NCBI GenBank assembly: GCA_014529385.2
Contig: CM043952.1
Location: 152,634,057-152,696,056 of the forward strand
DNA length: 62,000 nucleotides
DNA from: Adiantum capillus-veneris
Taxonomy: Eukaryota > Streptophyta > Polypodiopsida > Polypodiales > Pteridaceae
Direction: 5' to 3'
Positions 43,024-54,591 of this stretch are shown piece after piece; positions within the stretch are counted from its first letter, which is position 1, and the number at the start of each line of letters is the position of its first letter. The notes beneath the pieces were generated by a model, which was not told the DNA's origin, did not search any database, and saw only the letters and a list, made by a program, of their open reading frames with translations. The position numbers and the translations under genes were made by a program.

Positions 43024-43835
43024 CTCTCCGAGAGCAAGATACTCCTTAAGTTATTTGAAGAAAGCTTCATGTTGTTCTTGCCAAAGTATCGTAGATCCTT
43101 TCTTTAGCAAGTGGGTTAGCGGTGTAGCTCTAAGAGATTAGTCCTTTACAAAGATCCTGTACCACCCGATGATATCTAAGAACCCTCTGACTTTGGTTTG
43201 TGAAGTGGGTTGAGGCAATTCCACAGTATCCTTGAATTTGTCGGGGTTAACAGAGACTCCTTCAAGTGAAATTATAAACGCTAAGTAACAAACCTTATGG
43301 GTGAAGAAGGTACATTTTCTTTGCTTTGCATACAACTTATTTTGGCATAAAAGTTCTAACACGTTTCGAACATGTCCTTTGTGCTCTTCCTTTGATCTGG
43401 AATAAATTAAGATATTGTCAAAGAATACTAGGATAAAAGCATCCAAAGATATCGTGCATCACATGATTAAAAGTTACAAGAGCATTTGTAAGTCCGAAAG
43501 CCATCACTGTAAACTTGTAATGACTATAACAAGTGTTGAAAGCTGTTTTAGAGATATTGGACTCTGGATTTGAATTTAATGATAGCCCGATCAAAGATTG
43601 ATCTTTGTGAACTTTTGGCTCCATGTATTCTTTCCAACATCTCATTAATACGAGGAATTGGATATTTATTCTTGATAATAACTTGATTTAAAACCTTATA
43701 ATTTATGCAAATTCGAAGAGATCCGTCCTTTTTGTTTTGGAAAAGAACAGGTGCACCTCATGGAGATGTACTAGGTCCGATAAACCCTTGCTTAATCAAC
43801 TACTTGAGATACTGCTTGAGCTCTATAGCCTCTGG
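43024..43835 (-). pseudogene. Ty3/gypsy reverse transcriptase, broken
   Basis: Minus-strand blocks in order are GFIGPSTSP-stop-GAPVLF, [42 protein letters not shown] and LVFFDNILIYSR (43410-43430), then HVRNVLELL and KFKDTVELPQP. The catalytic DD reads DN, and TGG of SPWGAPV has become TGA. Confidence 0.85.
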
Positions 43836-43847
43836 AAGTGACATCTT

Positions 43848-44156
43848 CTACGGCGCCCTTGAGACTGGTTCACTACATGGAACAATTACGATTTCATGAT
43901 CTACCTCCCTAGGTGGTGGTACTTCAGAAAGTTTTACGGGGAAAACATATGAGAATTCTTCTAGCCACATTGGTTCAGGGTTGAAAGAAGATTTTTCTAC
44001 TTTTTTTAGTTTGACTACAATTTTTTTTTGTCCCTTTTGTAACTTTTTCAAAAGACGATTAGCCTTGACCAAGTAAGCTTTTGGTTGTCTATTCTGGCCT
44101 TGAATAGTGACTGCATGACCTTGGTTGTCTAGAAAGGAAACACTTCTTGGGCACAA
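43848..44156 (-). pseudogene. Ty3/gypsy protease-RT linker
   Basis: A 102-codon frame with QGHAVTIQGQ and EEFSYVFPVKLSEVPPPREVDHEI. The last part is the conserved 'LPP.R..DH.I' block that precedes reverse transcriptase in gypsy polyproteins. Confidence 0.75.
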
Positions 44157-44182
44157 TGGATATTGGAATTATGATTGGCTAA

Positions 44183-44455
44183 CTAATCCATTCCAAGAAT
44201 TTCATCGTAGATTCCTATCGGTAAGATTTGAAAAGTAGCAGAAGTAGAGTATTCTCCCAACTTGAAATCTATTTTTTCTATAGTGTACTGAGATAGCACC
44301 TCCTTTCCATTGGCTAATTCAACTCTCATCATTCTTGTAGGGTGTTGATTAAGTCCTAACCTCCTTAAACATTTAGGTGACAAGAAAGATTGAGTATTGC
44401 CACAATCAATAAGAAGCTCAAATTTTTCACCTTGGTGATTTGTAGTTGTTTGCAT
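44183..44455 (-). pseudogene. Ty3/gypsy aspartic protease
   Basis: A 90-codon frame with FELLIDCGNTQSFLS in place of the usual (L/V)(V/I)D(S/T)G(S/A)TH.F. The Asp is kept but the next residue is Cys. It ends with PIGIYDEILGMD, the conserved end of the protease domain. Confidence 0.85.
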
Positions 44456-44459
44456 GGCA

Positions 44460-45447
44460 ACATATTATTTTGTTGCTCCTGGGTTATCAATTGGAGCATG
44501 TAGAGTTACTCTTTCCTCTTGTTCTTCTCCCAATGTTGGTTCTCCTATGATAGCATTGACTCTACAACCATTCCACACCCTTGACCTTGTCCTCCATTAC
44601 TTCCTCCATCTTTATTATTTGACCTCTCTCTCTGGCTTGATTAGGTATATTTGTTACAGAGACTCACCTGGGACATACATAGTTGATATTTCCTGGCTCG
44701 TTGCATTCAAAGCATCTAAGGTCTGCATTTTTAAGCTCCAGTTGCTGAAGCTATAGCTATCGAATGAGTTTGGTGGACTGGGTAAACTGGCCTTTAGTTC
44801 CACATCATAGGTCTTCCTCTCCTTGCAGCATTCCTTATATTTCCATTTTTTCCCCTTTGATAGTTTGACATCTCCTTAGCTAATGGTTTAGCTCTTAAAA
44901 GAGAATCTTATAAATTTACAGGCCTCATGGCTTCTAGATGAGTAATTAAGGGAGAATTTAGCCCTTGGCCAAAATGGGCTACTTGTTGATCTGCGATCAT
45001 TGGTGGATCGTATCGCCTAAGAGTTACAAACTTGGAGAATTATTCTTCCACCGTAGGTTGAAACTCACGTAAGTTGAAGAGTTTGTTCATCTTAAGGGAT
45101 TTGTGTGCAGGTGGAAGATAATGTCCTTTAACAGTAGACTTAATGTCTTCCCAAATTTAACTGTTTTAAGCTACCAGGTTATCTTTGCAGTGTTGTTTCC
45201 ACCAAAGCTTGGCATCCCTTGTGAGACAAAACATGGACAACATTTCTTGGTTATTGAGAGTAGTACCAACATCATCAAAATAATCCTCCATCTCTTCAAG
45301 CCACACTTTCGCATCGTGCTCAACTTGAGTTCCTTCCCCCTTGAAAGAGGGAAGTTGAGCTTGCTTGAGAAGTAGTTTTTTCTCTTGAAAATATGTGTAC
45401 ACTGCACTCTGTGCAATATAGATTAAGTGAAACTTTATTTGATGCAA
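44460..45447 (-). pseudogene. Ty3/gypsy gag with zinc knuckle
   Basis: The upstream frame (45447-45166) has LPSFKGEGTQVEHDAKVWLEEMEDYF and LSMFCLTRDAKLWWKQH, the Retrotrans_gag pattern. Further on, CFECNEPGNINYVC at 44673-44714 is a CCHC knuckle with His changed to Asn. Stops and frame changes separate them. No 5' LTR or primer site was found to the right. Confidence 0.75.
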
Positions 45448-46376
45448 TAACTTTAATCTACTTTACTACAAGACTTGATCAGACAATAGTACAAGAAAAA
45501 GTCAATATTGATCCAAAATTTACTTATGTACACATATTTGCTACTAAGGTTGGTAGTCTTTGAGTACATGGATTTGTAATATTCCTATAATCTGAGTTTA
45601 GTGATTACAAAAGGATAGGCTAAAGGATCAAAATAATAAGTTTCCTTTGAACCTCAAAAGCTAAGAGATACACACATGGGTCAAATCCTACCACCATGGA
45701 TAACTTTGGTAACTTGGTTATGGACCCATTGAGACTGAGATATCTTTTCTCCTCCTAAGGTAATGATAGCATATGGATTCTTGGTACCAATGAAAAGATA
45801 AAATTCCATAGCTTTCAATTCCTCTACCCATCGTAGTTTCTTGAGCTTGGTATACATGCACCATATCTTGTTAGCATCAATGGTATAGATTCCTCCAAAT
45901 GGACTCCAATTGCTGCCCCATCCTCTATGCACCCTTGGGATAGGTGGTGCAAACACCCTATCCAAAATCATCATTACCAATTTTTGAAATTGATAGTTTG
46001 GTGATTGGAATGTAGTTTTGAATATGATGAACACCTATAAGTTTTGGTAGGCTGAATGAATATTTTCCTGTACACAAAAAGTTTAGTCCTCAATACCATA
46101 TAGACATGCAAACAATTTTCCTAGGTTTTTTTAGTATTGCAAACATTTGCATCCTTCAACATCCAAATAAAAATCTAAAAATATCTCCAAGCTTTAATTT
46201 AGGTTGTGATACTAGTGTGATGTCCCTACCCCGTTTTAAGGATCAGAGTACCTTTGATAGGTATCCAAACCTGAGAAAGAAAAACCAATGGACATTGCCT
46301 TAGCTACTATGTAGCCACGAACATGAATTGTTAGTGAATGATTGGTCCTGTCTTGCTATGGTGGATCATGACCACC
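45448..46376. other. Unassigned, with one 117-codon minus-strand frame
   Basis: The minus-strand frame 45681-46034 has FGGIYTIDANKIWCMYTKLKKL and IGTKNPYAIITLGGEKI. It does not match a family I know, but it is on the gypsy strand just upstream of its gag, so it could be element leader or a fragment of a host gene. The remainder shows nothing. Confidence 0.35.
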
Positions 46377-46381
46377 ATAAC

Positions 46382-46519
46382 TAATGAGATGTAGAGAGAA
46401 AGAGAGAGAGAGAGAGAGACAAGACAAGAGACACACCATGTACGATTCATATTGAGGACAAGATACAAATATATAGGTGAGACCAAGCTGAGTAGAGTGA
46501 GACATATATAGCTCCAACA
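46382..46519 (-). repeat. 3' LTR of copia-2
   Basis: 138 bp, plus-strand ends TAATGAGATG (TG changed to TA) and CTCCAACA. It carries a short GA run and shares GAGGACAAGATA, AATATATAGGTGAGACC and GAGTAGAGTGAG with the other LTR. It lacks a small segment present there, mostly from microsatellite contraction. Confidence 0.9.
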
Positions 46520-46910
46520 CCCCCACTCAAACAAAGGTCTCTAGCTTTGGATGAAAAAACCCTTGGGGAGTTCAAGGGAAAAACCCAAGCCCCTATACAA
46601 TGTGAAAATATGAACCAATGTTGATGTGAAAGTGAATTGTGTATTTATGTACAAGTATACAAGTGACTCAGATATCACAGTGTGCAAGTGTGGAGTGTGC
46701 ATAGTGTATGTTACCTATAGGATTACAATTTCATATGTACAAAGCTATCACAATATCAGATAAGATAACCTAGAAAGATTAAGGACAAAGCAACTCTAAG
46801 CTTCGAGCGTAAGAGGATGAAACATGACTCGTTGAGGCCTTTGGTAAGAATGTCTGCAATCATCAGATCACTTGGATAGTGTTCATCATTATGGTGCCTT
46901 TTCTTACTTG

Positions 46911-47350
46911 CTACATGACATAATGATAATGGACAACAATGTGCTTTGACTTATTATGTTGAACATAGTCTTTTGCAAGACTAATAGAACTCTGGTTGTC
47001 ACACCACAAGGGTGTGCTAGAAAGAGGAGAGTGACCAATACCAACCAGCATTTGTCTAAGATAGATTAACTCACGAGCTGCAAGTGAATCCGCAACATAT
47101 TCTAACTCAATCGTAGAAACTGAAACACAACATTGTTTCTTGCTTGTCCAAGAAACAAGACAACCATTTATAAAAGAAGCAATTTCCACTAGTAGATCGC
47201 ATAGATAAATGTGAGCTTTCCCAGTATGCATCTATGTAACCCAAAAAAGAGAAAGAGATTGCATAGAATTTGATGTCAGTCGTCATCGAGAGACCAAACC
47301 AAAATCTGTAGTGCCTTTTAAGTATTTCAATACACGCTTTTCTGCAGACC
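46911..47350 (-). pseudogene. RNase H of copia-2
   Basis: Reads INGCLVSWTSKKQCCVSVST, IELEYVADSLAARELIYLRQML, LWCDNQSSISLAKD and HNKSKHIVVHYHYV, the conserved end of copia polyproteins. A frame change near 47160 separates it from the preceding part (YAISFSFLGYIDAYWESS). Confidence 0.85.
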
Positions 47351-48281
47351 AATGCTTAAGAGACGGACGTGTAAGATGTTGTCCAAGATAATTAGAAACA
47401 AATACAATATCTGGACGAGTGTTCATGCCAACAAATTGAAGATATCCAATAAAGTTAGCATAAGGTTAATTTGTGACAAGTTGACCACCACTATCTAAAA
47501 GTGTTCTTCGTAGAACTCGCAAGACAAGGTGTGTTGGTCAAATGTGAAGATTCCATACCAAATTGTTGAATAGTATCTGCAATAAACTTTGATTGCCAAA
47601 GGAATAAAATACCTTTTATATGGTTCCATTCAATATGAATGCCAAGACACAAGTGAATCTCTCAAGATCCACCATATCAAATGTAGAAGAAGACAACAAC
47701 TTTTTCACTTGCTGAAGCAATCCCAAATCATCGAAAACAAGGAAGGTATCATCCACATAAACAACAAGAATCACAAAACTGCTACCTTGGAATTTTATGT
47801 ATAAGTTAGGGTCTGAAGAGCAAGAGATAAATCCTTTAGAGGTGAAAAAAAGATCAAATTTTGTATACGAGGCCTGCGAAGTTTGTTTGAGACCATAGAG
47901 TGCCTTATGGAGTTGAACAACAAGGTCTTCTTTACCTAAAATAACAAACCCTTCTGGCTGTTCCATGTAAATTTTCTCTTCCAAATCACCATTCAAAAAA
48001 GAAATTTGCACATCCATTTGATGGGCTTCTAAATCAAATTGAACAACAAATGCCAATAAAACTCGAATACTTGTAATGCGAAAAACTGGTGAAAAGGTCT
48101 CTTGATAATCAACACGAGCAACTTGGGAGTAACCTTTTGCAACTAAACATGCCTTGAACTTGTCAAAAGATCCATCTGCTTTTACCTTTGTCTTATACAT
48201 CCACTTACACTCAATAGTTGAACGACCATGAGGTAGTTCCGTTAGTATCCATGTACCTTTAGAGATAAGATAATCTTACTC
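47351..48281 (-). pseudogene. Reverse transcriptase of copia-2, C-terminal to the CACTA insertion
   Basis: A 194-codon frame (48200-47616) has FKACLVAKGYSQVARVDYQE, FSPVFRITSIRVLLA, QMDVQISFLNGDLEEKIYM, LHKALYGLKQT and an intact YVDD at 47748-47759. The codons just right of it, up to 48281, continue the conserved RT start (GTWILTELPHGRS) but include a TAA. It remains close to the family consensus, so decay is moderate. Confidence 0.9.
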
Positions 48282-48299
48282 CACTACAACATAACATGA

Positions 48300-48480
48300 A
48301 GATATCGACGGCCATGCCTTTCCACACGTATATCGACGTAATTGCAGCCCGTCCATATATCCGTCGATATATGCGTCGCAATGTGCCCTGATATAAGTGT
48401 GGAAAGGCATGGTTTGCCACGCGTATATCGACGGAAATTCCCATGGGTATATCGACGCACATTGCAACGCAAAAAAATTT
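48300..48480. repeat. Left subterminal TATCGACG repeats of the CACTA element
   Basis: Six or more TATCGACG or GCGTCGA/GCGTCGC motifs in both orientations. CATGCCTTTCCACAC (near 48314) and GTGTGGAAAGGCATG (near 48398) form an inverted pair about 70 bases apart. Further motifs (ATATCGACGCGTATCCAGCAG and relatives) lie at 48698-48785 beyond a CT/GT/GATA/GA microsatellite cluster (48584-48690). Confidence 0.85.
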
Positions 48481-48642
48481 GGGGAAAAAAGGGAAAACCC
48501 GCGTGCAGGGGCCATTTTTGCCTGCAACGCGTGAGCTCAGATCTTGGCCGAAACCTGCTGCGCAGGTATTATGTCCCCCCCCCCCTGTCTCTCTCTCTCT
48601 CTCTACATCGTGTGTGTGTGTGTGTGTGTGTGTAGGAAAGAG

Positions 48643-48693
<51 letters not shown>

Positions 48694-48833
48694 TGACACA
48701 GATATCGACGCGTATCCAGCAGTGTATATCAACGCATATCTAGCAGTGTATACCGACGCGTATCCAGTAGCGTGTACCGACACCGACTGGTAAAAACGAA
48801 ACCGCGGGCTTATTTTTTGCGCGTTTCCAAAAA

Positions 48834-48837
<4 letters not shown>

Positions 48838-48872
<35 letters not shown>

Positions 48873-49024
48873 CTCAACTGGCGGCCAGATCTGCACCTTT
48901 GGACTACTACAGGCTTGGGCAAACACCATCACATCTTCTGTACTTGCTGCGCAGGTAAGCCTATTGTCCTTGTTTTTTGGTTATTTTTGTGTGTGAATGT
49001 GTGTGTGTGTGTTTTTTTTTGCAG
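48838..49024 (+). other. CT microsatellite and intron-like segment in the CACTA element
   Basis: After a (CT)n run (48840-48869), TGCTGCGCAG|GTAAGCC at about 48953 looks like a splice donor, and TTTTTTTTTGCAG|ATG ending at 49024 looks like an acceptor, defining an intron of about 70 bases. A second GCGCAG|GTAT occurs near 48560. This may be a captured piece of a host gene, or chance. Confidence 0.3.
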
Positions 49025-49436
49025 ATGTGTAAGCTACTCCGGAAGCTTTGTGCACACATACGAGTGTATGTGAGTGCACAATCTCACTGCTCACACACAC
49101 ACACACACACATTAATTTTAATTTTGGTTAATTTTATATTTAAATTTGTTATTTAATTTTAAAATTCAAATTGTTATTGTTGTTTAATTTTAATCTGTTA
49201 TTGTTATTTGATTTTATATTCAAATTTTTTATTGTTAATTGTATTTTAGGGTTTCTTGAAATTAATTTTAGGGTTAAAGTTAATTAGTTTTAGGGTTTTG
49301 TATATCCAAAAATATAATAAAAAAGCTTTAAATACATTAACAAAAAGTAGTAAAAAAATAGAGTAGAAACAAAATTAAACATAAAAAAAGGGAGAGGGAA
49401 AAAGAGAGAAAGAAAGAGAAATAGAGAGAAGGAAGA

Positions 49437-49690
49437 CAAGCTTCGAAATGATCCAAGAACACATTGAAATATTTGCCCACATCCTGCTTCAAAGCCTTCA
49501 GCTTGGTGTCCATGTCGAGCGGGGATACTTCCTTGCGAAAGTCATGTAGAAACCTCGTGTGTACTGCCGGCCACATTTACTTTGGCTCCCCTTCCAATGC
49601 CTGGAACCACACTTTGGCCTTGCCCTGCATGACCAACGAAAACGTTTGCATCTTACAGTCATCATTCGGCACTGTTAGTGACAGCATGTA
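49437..49690 (-). pseudogene. Gag-like fragment carried by the CACTA element
   Basis: One minus-strand frame reads NDDCKMQTFSLVMQGKAKVWF, QALEGEPK, a single TAA stop, then MWPAVHTRFLHDFRKEVS, LKALKQDVGKYFNVFLDHFE. The L.G.A..WF ... W......F...F ... L..LKQ..G pattern is that of Retrotrans_gag. No protease or zinc knuckle adjoins. It is most simply a retrotransposon piece captured by, or inserted into, the CACTA element. Confidence 0.6.
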
Positions 49691-49698
49691 AAGCACAC

Positions 49699-49778
<80 letters not shown>

Positions 49779-50139
49779 CAAAGAACCAGCGGCTCGGGCG
49801 TACACACGCTCCGTCGACGCCGCGGCTAGTACGAGAGCAAAATAGAAGAAGAAAAGGGAAAGGGAGGAGCGACAAAACACAAAACGCAAAGATGGTGTCT
49901 CATTGCTTGCTCAAGAAACCATCATAGCACTCCACAAAGCTTCTCTCTCACTCTCCTCTAGCATTTTTAATAACCGGCCGACATGTGGCACTCCTATTGA
50001 GCTTCTTTGACTTCATTTGACCAGCTCAAAATACATTCGAAGCTCAACTCTCACCTTTACGCATGAAGGATCTCTAGGGAGCAACAACAGTGCCGTCGTT
50101 GCTCTTAGAGACAAGCTTCCTCCTCAAAAAAGGTTGGGC

Positions 50140-51235
50140 GGGGGCATATAACAAGCCGTAGGTCAAACGGATAGAAGAAACGTCCAAAATACAAGCCGTT
50201 TTTAAAGTTCGGTTGGGTTTTTCTACGGAAACGCAAACGGACTTCATAAATGGCTTCTACGTCGTAGGTCAAATCCGGTTGCATTTTTCTACGAAAAAAT
50301 GCAAACGGACTTCGGAAATGGCTTCTATGCCTACCGAAACCATGCATAGTCCATTAGGTAGTCTTAAGGCAATGTCAAGAGCGTGTATGGAAAGCTATAG
50401 ATCAAACGGACAGAAGAAACGTCAAATACACAAGCTGTAGGTCAAATCCGGTTGCGTTGTTCTACGGAAAAACGCAGACGATCTTCGGAAACTGATTGTG
50501 TGCCTACCGAAACCATCCATAGTCCATTAGGTAGTCTTTAGGCAATGTCAAGAGCGTGTATGGTAAGGCGCCGTAGATCAAACGGACAGAAGAAACGCCA
50601 AATACACAAGCCGTAGGTCAAATTCGGTTGCGTTTTTTTACGATAAAACACAAACGGACTTCGGTAACTGATTCTACGGTTACCGAAACTATCCGTAGTC
50701 GATTAGGTAGTCTTTAAGCAATGTCAAGAGCACATATGGCAAGCCGTAGGTCAAACGGATAGAAGAAACGCCAAATACACAAGCCGTAGGTCAAATCCGG
50801 TTGCGTTTTTCTACGGAAAAACTCAAACGGACTTCGGAAATGGCTTCTATGCCTATTAAAACCATCCGTAGTCCATTAAGTAGTCTTAAAGCAATGTCAA
50901 GAGTGTGTATGGAAAGCCGTAGGTCAATGGGTTTGAATTAACGCCAAATACACAAGCCGTAGGTCAAATCCGTAGGAAAAACGCAAACGGATCTCGTAAA
51001 TGACTTCTATGCCTACTGAAACCATCCGTAGTCCATTAGGTAGTCTTAAATAAATATCAAGAGCATGTATGGAAAGCCGTAGGTCAAACAGATAGAAGAA
51101 ACGCCAAATACACAAGCCATAGGTCAGATCCGATTACGCTTTTCTACGAAAAACGCAAACGGACTTCGAAAACTGATTCTACGGTTACCGAAACCATCCG
51201 TAGTCGATTAGGTAGTCTTTAGGCAATGTCATTAG
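50140..51235. repeat. ~177-bp tandem array inside the CACTA element
   Basis: About six units begin with AAGCCGTAGGTCAAACGGA (near 50153, 50387, 50567, 50742, 50917 and 51076). Spacing is 175-180 bases, apart from a longer first interval (234) and a shorter last one (159, a small deletion). Each unit also has AAACGCAAACGGACTTCG, GCCTACCGAAACCATCCG and CATTAGGTAGTCTT. It is non-coding. Confidence 0.85.
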
Positions 51236-51289
51236 TGGATTTCATATATATGCTTTGTGAGACACAGACACGCTTCTGTGTCTCTTTTT

Positions 51290-51600
51290 TGTATAGACAT
51301 ATATGGTTATGGTTATTGTTGAGACAGTTATTGTTTTCCTTATGGTTATGGTTATTGGCATTGTCATTGTATAGACATGGTTATTTCTTCTATTCTTGTA
51401 TAGACATGGTTATGGTTATTGTTTTGTTTATGTTTAACTATTGGGTTATGCTTATGGTTATTGTTTTGTTTATGGTTATGGTTATCTGCATTATGGTTTT
51501 GATCAATATGGTTATGGCCGGTTATGGTTTTAATTTGGTTATGGTTTTGCACAAATTAAGTTCGTTATGGTTATGGTTTTAAGTTGGTACGGTTATGGCT
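51290..51600. repeat. GGTTAT minisatellite
   Basis: GGTTATGGTTATTG and TGTTTTGTTTATGGTTATGG recur irregularly. The plus-strand open frame (51226-51582), rich in Met, Val and Leu, is a by-product. Confidence 0.85.
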
Positions 51601-51639
51601 TTGCACAAAGTTCATTTTATTTCTTTCATTGGCCTTAAA

Positions 51640-51888
51640 TCTCATGTGAGATCCTACATGGATAGCATGTAGGAGGCGTATACATGATATTGTTTTTTTT
51701 GAAAAGTTTATGTAAAAACGAAGGGAACTCTGCAAAAATTTTTGTGGGAGCACGGTAGAGTTTGGTGCTACTCTCCTTCTTGGGCAGAGGACAGGAAGTC
51801 TGGCTATGGTGGCTGTGTCCATGTTTTCACTAGGCACAAGCCTGGCTACCTGTCCTCTACCCAATAATTTTTTTTTCTGTTATGGCCG
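51640..51888. other. Internal CACTA segment with inverted AGAGGACAGG
   Basis: GGGCAGAGGACAGG near 51783 is mirrored by CCTGTCCTCTACCC near 51857, about 65 bases apart. The function is unknown. Confidence 0.5.
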
Positions 51889-52098
51889 TCAATATATGCG
51901 TCTATATCCGCGTCTATATTTTCGTCAGAATCTGCGTCTCAATCAGCGTCAATAACTGCGTCTATATCTGCGTTGCTATCTGCATCGCAAATAAAGCCTT
52001 TCCATGCATATATCGACGCAGATTTTGACAGTTTTACAGGGACGCACATAGCGACGTTAAGCGTCGATATATATGTCGATGACACCTTTTTTTGTTGT
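51889..52098. repeat. Right subterminal repeats of the CACTA element
   Basis: A run of GCGTCTATATC, GCGTCAATA, GCGTCTCAATC and GCGTTGCTATC motifs leads into CATATATCGACGC, CATAGCGACG and GCGTCGATATATATGTCGATG just before the terminus. This mirrors the motif density of the left end. Confidence 0.85.
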
Positions 52099-52105
52099 AG
52101 TGCTC

Positions 52106-52719
52106 TGATTCCATAGCCTCTTGCCATTGATCCTTTTGTGGTGAAAAAATAGTTTCATCACAAGTAATAGGATCTTTAGAAGTAGAGAAAGCATTATCAA
52201 CAATATCGCCATCATAAACATGACATGAACCATGTTCAAAATCAATACGCAGATCAACAAAAATATCAATATCATCATTGGTAACATTCAGAATGGATGG
52301 TTGTGAAAAGGAAAGCTGCTCTATAAAAAGAGTTTCATCATCTGAAAGAAATGAAAAATCTTGAAGAAATGATTTAGTATCATCAAAATCATCCATAGAC
52401 CATGAGCCTCCCATAAGATGTTCGTTGAAAGTAGCACCACGATCACAATTACTTTCTTGGAGGAAGGGTCATAGAATTTGTAGCCTTTAGAAGTGTTAGA
52501 ATGTCCAATAAGAATAACTTTAAGACCAGAAGCATCAAGCTTTGTTTGTATTTTTTTGGAAACATGAATCTAAGCAATACATCCAAAGGTTCAAAAATTA
52601 GATACAGAAGGAATGTCCATGTTGTGATGGGTATCTTACTAGAGGATACAGTAATAGGAAGATGATTTTGAATATATACTGTTGTCAAAGTAGCTTCAAC
52701 CTAGAAAATATGAGATAAC
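52106..52719 (-). pseudogene. Integrase C-terminus and linker of copia-2, up to the CACTA insertion
   Basis: Frames on the minus strand read VEATLTTVYIQNHLPITVSSSKIP (end of integrase) and then an acidic linker with DDIDIFVDLRIDFEHGSCHVYD, ending QWQEAMESE. That is the block immediately before reverse transcriptase, where the CACTA element starts. Confidence 0.8.
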
Positions 52720-53339
52720 CTAGAATGAATCATCATACATATTACAACATTGAGAATAGTGGGATTGTTTCTTTCAGCCATGCCGTTCTGTTGAGATGAA
52801 TATGGAATAGTGTGTTCATGATGAATTTCATTGTCAGCACAGTAACTCACAAACTCTCAAGAAACATATTCACCTCCATTGTCACTACGAAGCTTCTTGA
52901 GGCGACAATTAGTTTGAAGTTCCACAGCCTTGTGGAATTGTTTGAAAACAGATAAGGCCTCAGATTATTGTCTAAATAGAAATACAATCGTATACCGTGA
53001 AAAATCATCAATGAAGGTAATGACGTAGAGATATTTTGATCTCAAAAAAGGTAGTGGTCCACGTATATCAATATGAACAAGATCCAATATGTCATGAGAA
53101 TGAGATGTATTTGAGAGAGGAAAGGGTTTACGATTATGTTTCCCAAAAGCACAAAACTCACAAATTTTGATATGGGGATGAGCTTTAAGATCCATGCCAT
53201 GAACAAGATCACGATGTTGAAGATCAAGGAGTTTTGAGAAATCAGCATGAACAAAACGGTGATGCCATACTTTACAATCATAATCACCTGGAGCAGTGAC
53301 AACATTTTCTACAAAATCATTGAGAGAGAGTTCAAACAA
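52720..53339 (-). pseudogene. Integrase of copia-2
   Basis: The zinc-binding part has KVWHHRFVHADFSKLLDLQH and KICEFCAFGKHNRKPFP (HHCC). The catalytic triad is complete: HIDIRGPLPF, LRSDNGGEYVS and NGMAERNN. One stop follows GGEYVS (near 52853). This enzyme would have inserted the cDNA and produced the 5-bp ATAAC duplication. Confidence 0.85.
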
Positions 53340-53660
53340 ATTACCATTTTGGGGAGCACTGGCTATAGTCTATTCATCTTTCTCAATTCTGCATTCAGTA
53401 TCATCAAATCCAACAAAGAGACCAAGATCGACAAGTCTAGCAACTGAACAAAGATTACGTTGAAGATCTGTTACATGTAACATTCCTCGCAAAATTTGAG
53501 TGAAAGAAAATAAGGTACAAAGATATAAATCTCCAATACCCTTTACTTGACAGGTCGTATCATCAGCAAGATAAACAAAACGTTGAACTGGTAGTGGATG
53601 ATAGTTATGGAGCCACTTAGACTGATATGTCATATTTCCTATAGCACCAGAATTGACAAT
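53340..53660 (-). pseudogene. Protease of copia-2
   Basis: The active site DSGA reads NSGA at 53643-53657 (Asp to Asn), which would abolish activity. Downstream, MTYQSKWLHNYHPL and VKGIGDLYLCT follow the normal copia protease layout. Confidence 0.8.
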
Positions 53661-54591
53661 AAAAGTGATACATCACATCATGAAATATTCTATCTGGAGC
53701 AATTGAACATAGGATGAAAACTTGTTTTTGGTACAATATTGTTTCGATGCTCAGTAGATATGCTCTATTACGATCTCTGTCGAATCAAAGCTTATAGCAC
53801 ATATGAGTGAGATGATCAGATCCCCCACAATATTCACAAGAAGAAGAAGAATCTCTAGATCAATGTGGTTGTTTAGTGGTAATATTGTGTTCTTCATCAT
53901 ACTAACGTGCCGAGTAATCATCTTCAGCATGGCCATTTTTGTTGCAGTAAGAACATTGCTTATTAGGAAATTTGAGACGAGAGAAAATATTACCGCAACG
54001 GCCACCTCTGCAGTTTTCTCATTGAATGGATGCCTTCGAGCATAAAAAGAACTTTCTATCTATTGTGACTCAGTCTCCTCTTGTGAAATCATAGTTGTAT
54101 CATGACCTACGTCTTTCTTGACGTTGAGAGTATTCAATGAAAGACATGTGCGCTTGGTTGAAATCGAGACCATGTTTATTAGAAAGAATGGTAACAATGT
54201 TATCATAGGAAGAGTCCTTCACCGTGTCAAGGATAAGTGTAATCGGTTGTTTTTGTGGAACAAGATCACTAGCAGCAACAAGTTTATTAGTAATGGACTT
54301 GAAAAACTCAATATGTCCCGTTATGGCAGTACCCACTTCATATTGTAAGTTGTTAAGCAAACCTCTCAAATAAAGTATCTTTGTAACAGATTTCTTCTGA
54401 AATTTTGCAATAAGGTACTTCCATACATAGTGGGAAGTAGGCAGTCTATACATATCAAGCAAAATAAAATTAGTAAGAGCAAAAATAATATAGCAATGAG
54501 CTGCTTTATCACGTCGTTTCCAATTCATATACGCAACATGCAAGTCTTCAAATACAGGTCCTTTAGTGATAAGCACGTTGTCATGATCCAT
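53661..54591 (-). pseudogene. Gag of copia-2
   Basis: The frame 54591-54100 has VAYMNWKRRDKAAHCYIIFAL, HYVWKYLIAKFQKKS and VPQKQPITLILDTVKDS, a copia gag. Later the knuckle CSYCNKNGHAEDDY (53914-53955) has its last Cys replaced by Tyr. Stops and frameshifts occur near 54060-54095. Confidence 0.8.

Larger units (their letters stand above)
48282..52102. mobile_element. Non-autonomous CACTA (En/Spm) transposon nested in copia-2
   Basis: The left end reads CACTACAACATAA; the right end is its inverse (TTTTTTTGTTGTAGTG, ending at 52102). The 3-bp target duplication CTC is perfect (48279-48281 and 52103-52105). Subterminal TATCGACGC-type motifs are dense at both ends, as expected for transposase-binding sites. 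The surrounding copia coding sequence is in register across the insertion once one CTC is removed. No TNPA/TNPD transposase is visible inside. Instead it carries a gag-like fragment, a 177-bp tandem array and minisatellites, so it must have moved with help from another element. Confidence 0.95.

Noticed and set aside
48938-49024. Intact host gene inside the CACTA element
   Set aside because: Only one intron-like segment, with no sustained reading frame on either side.
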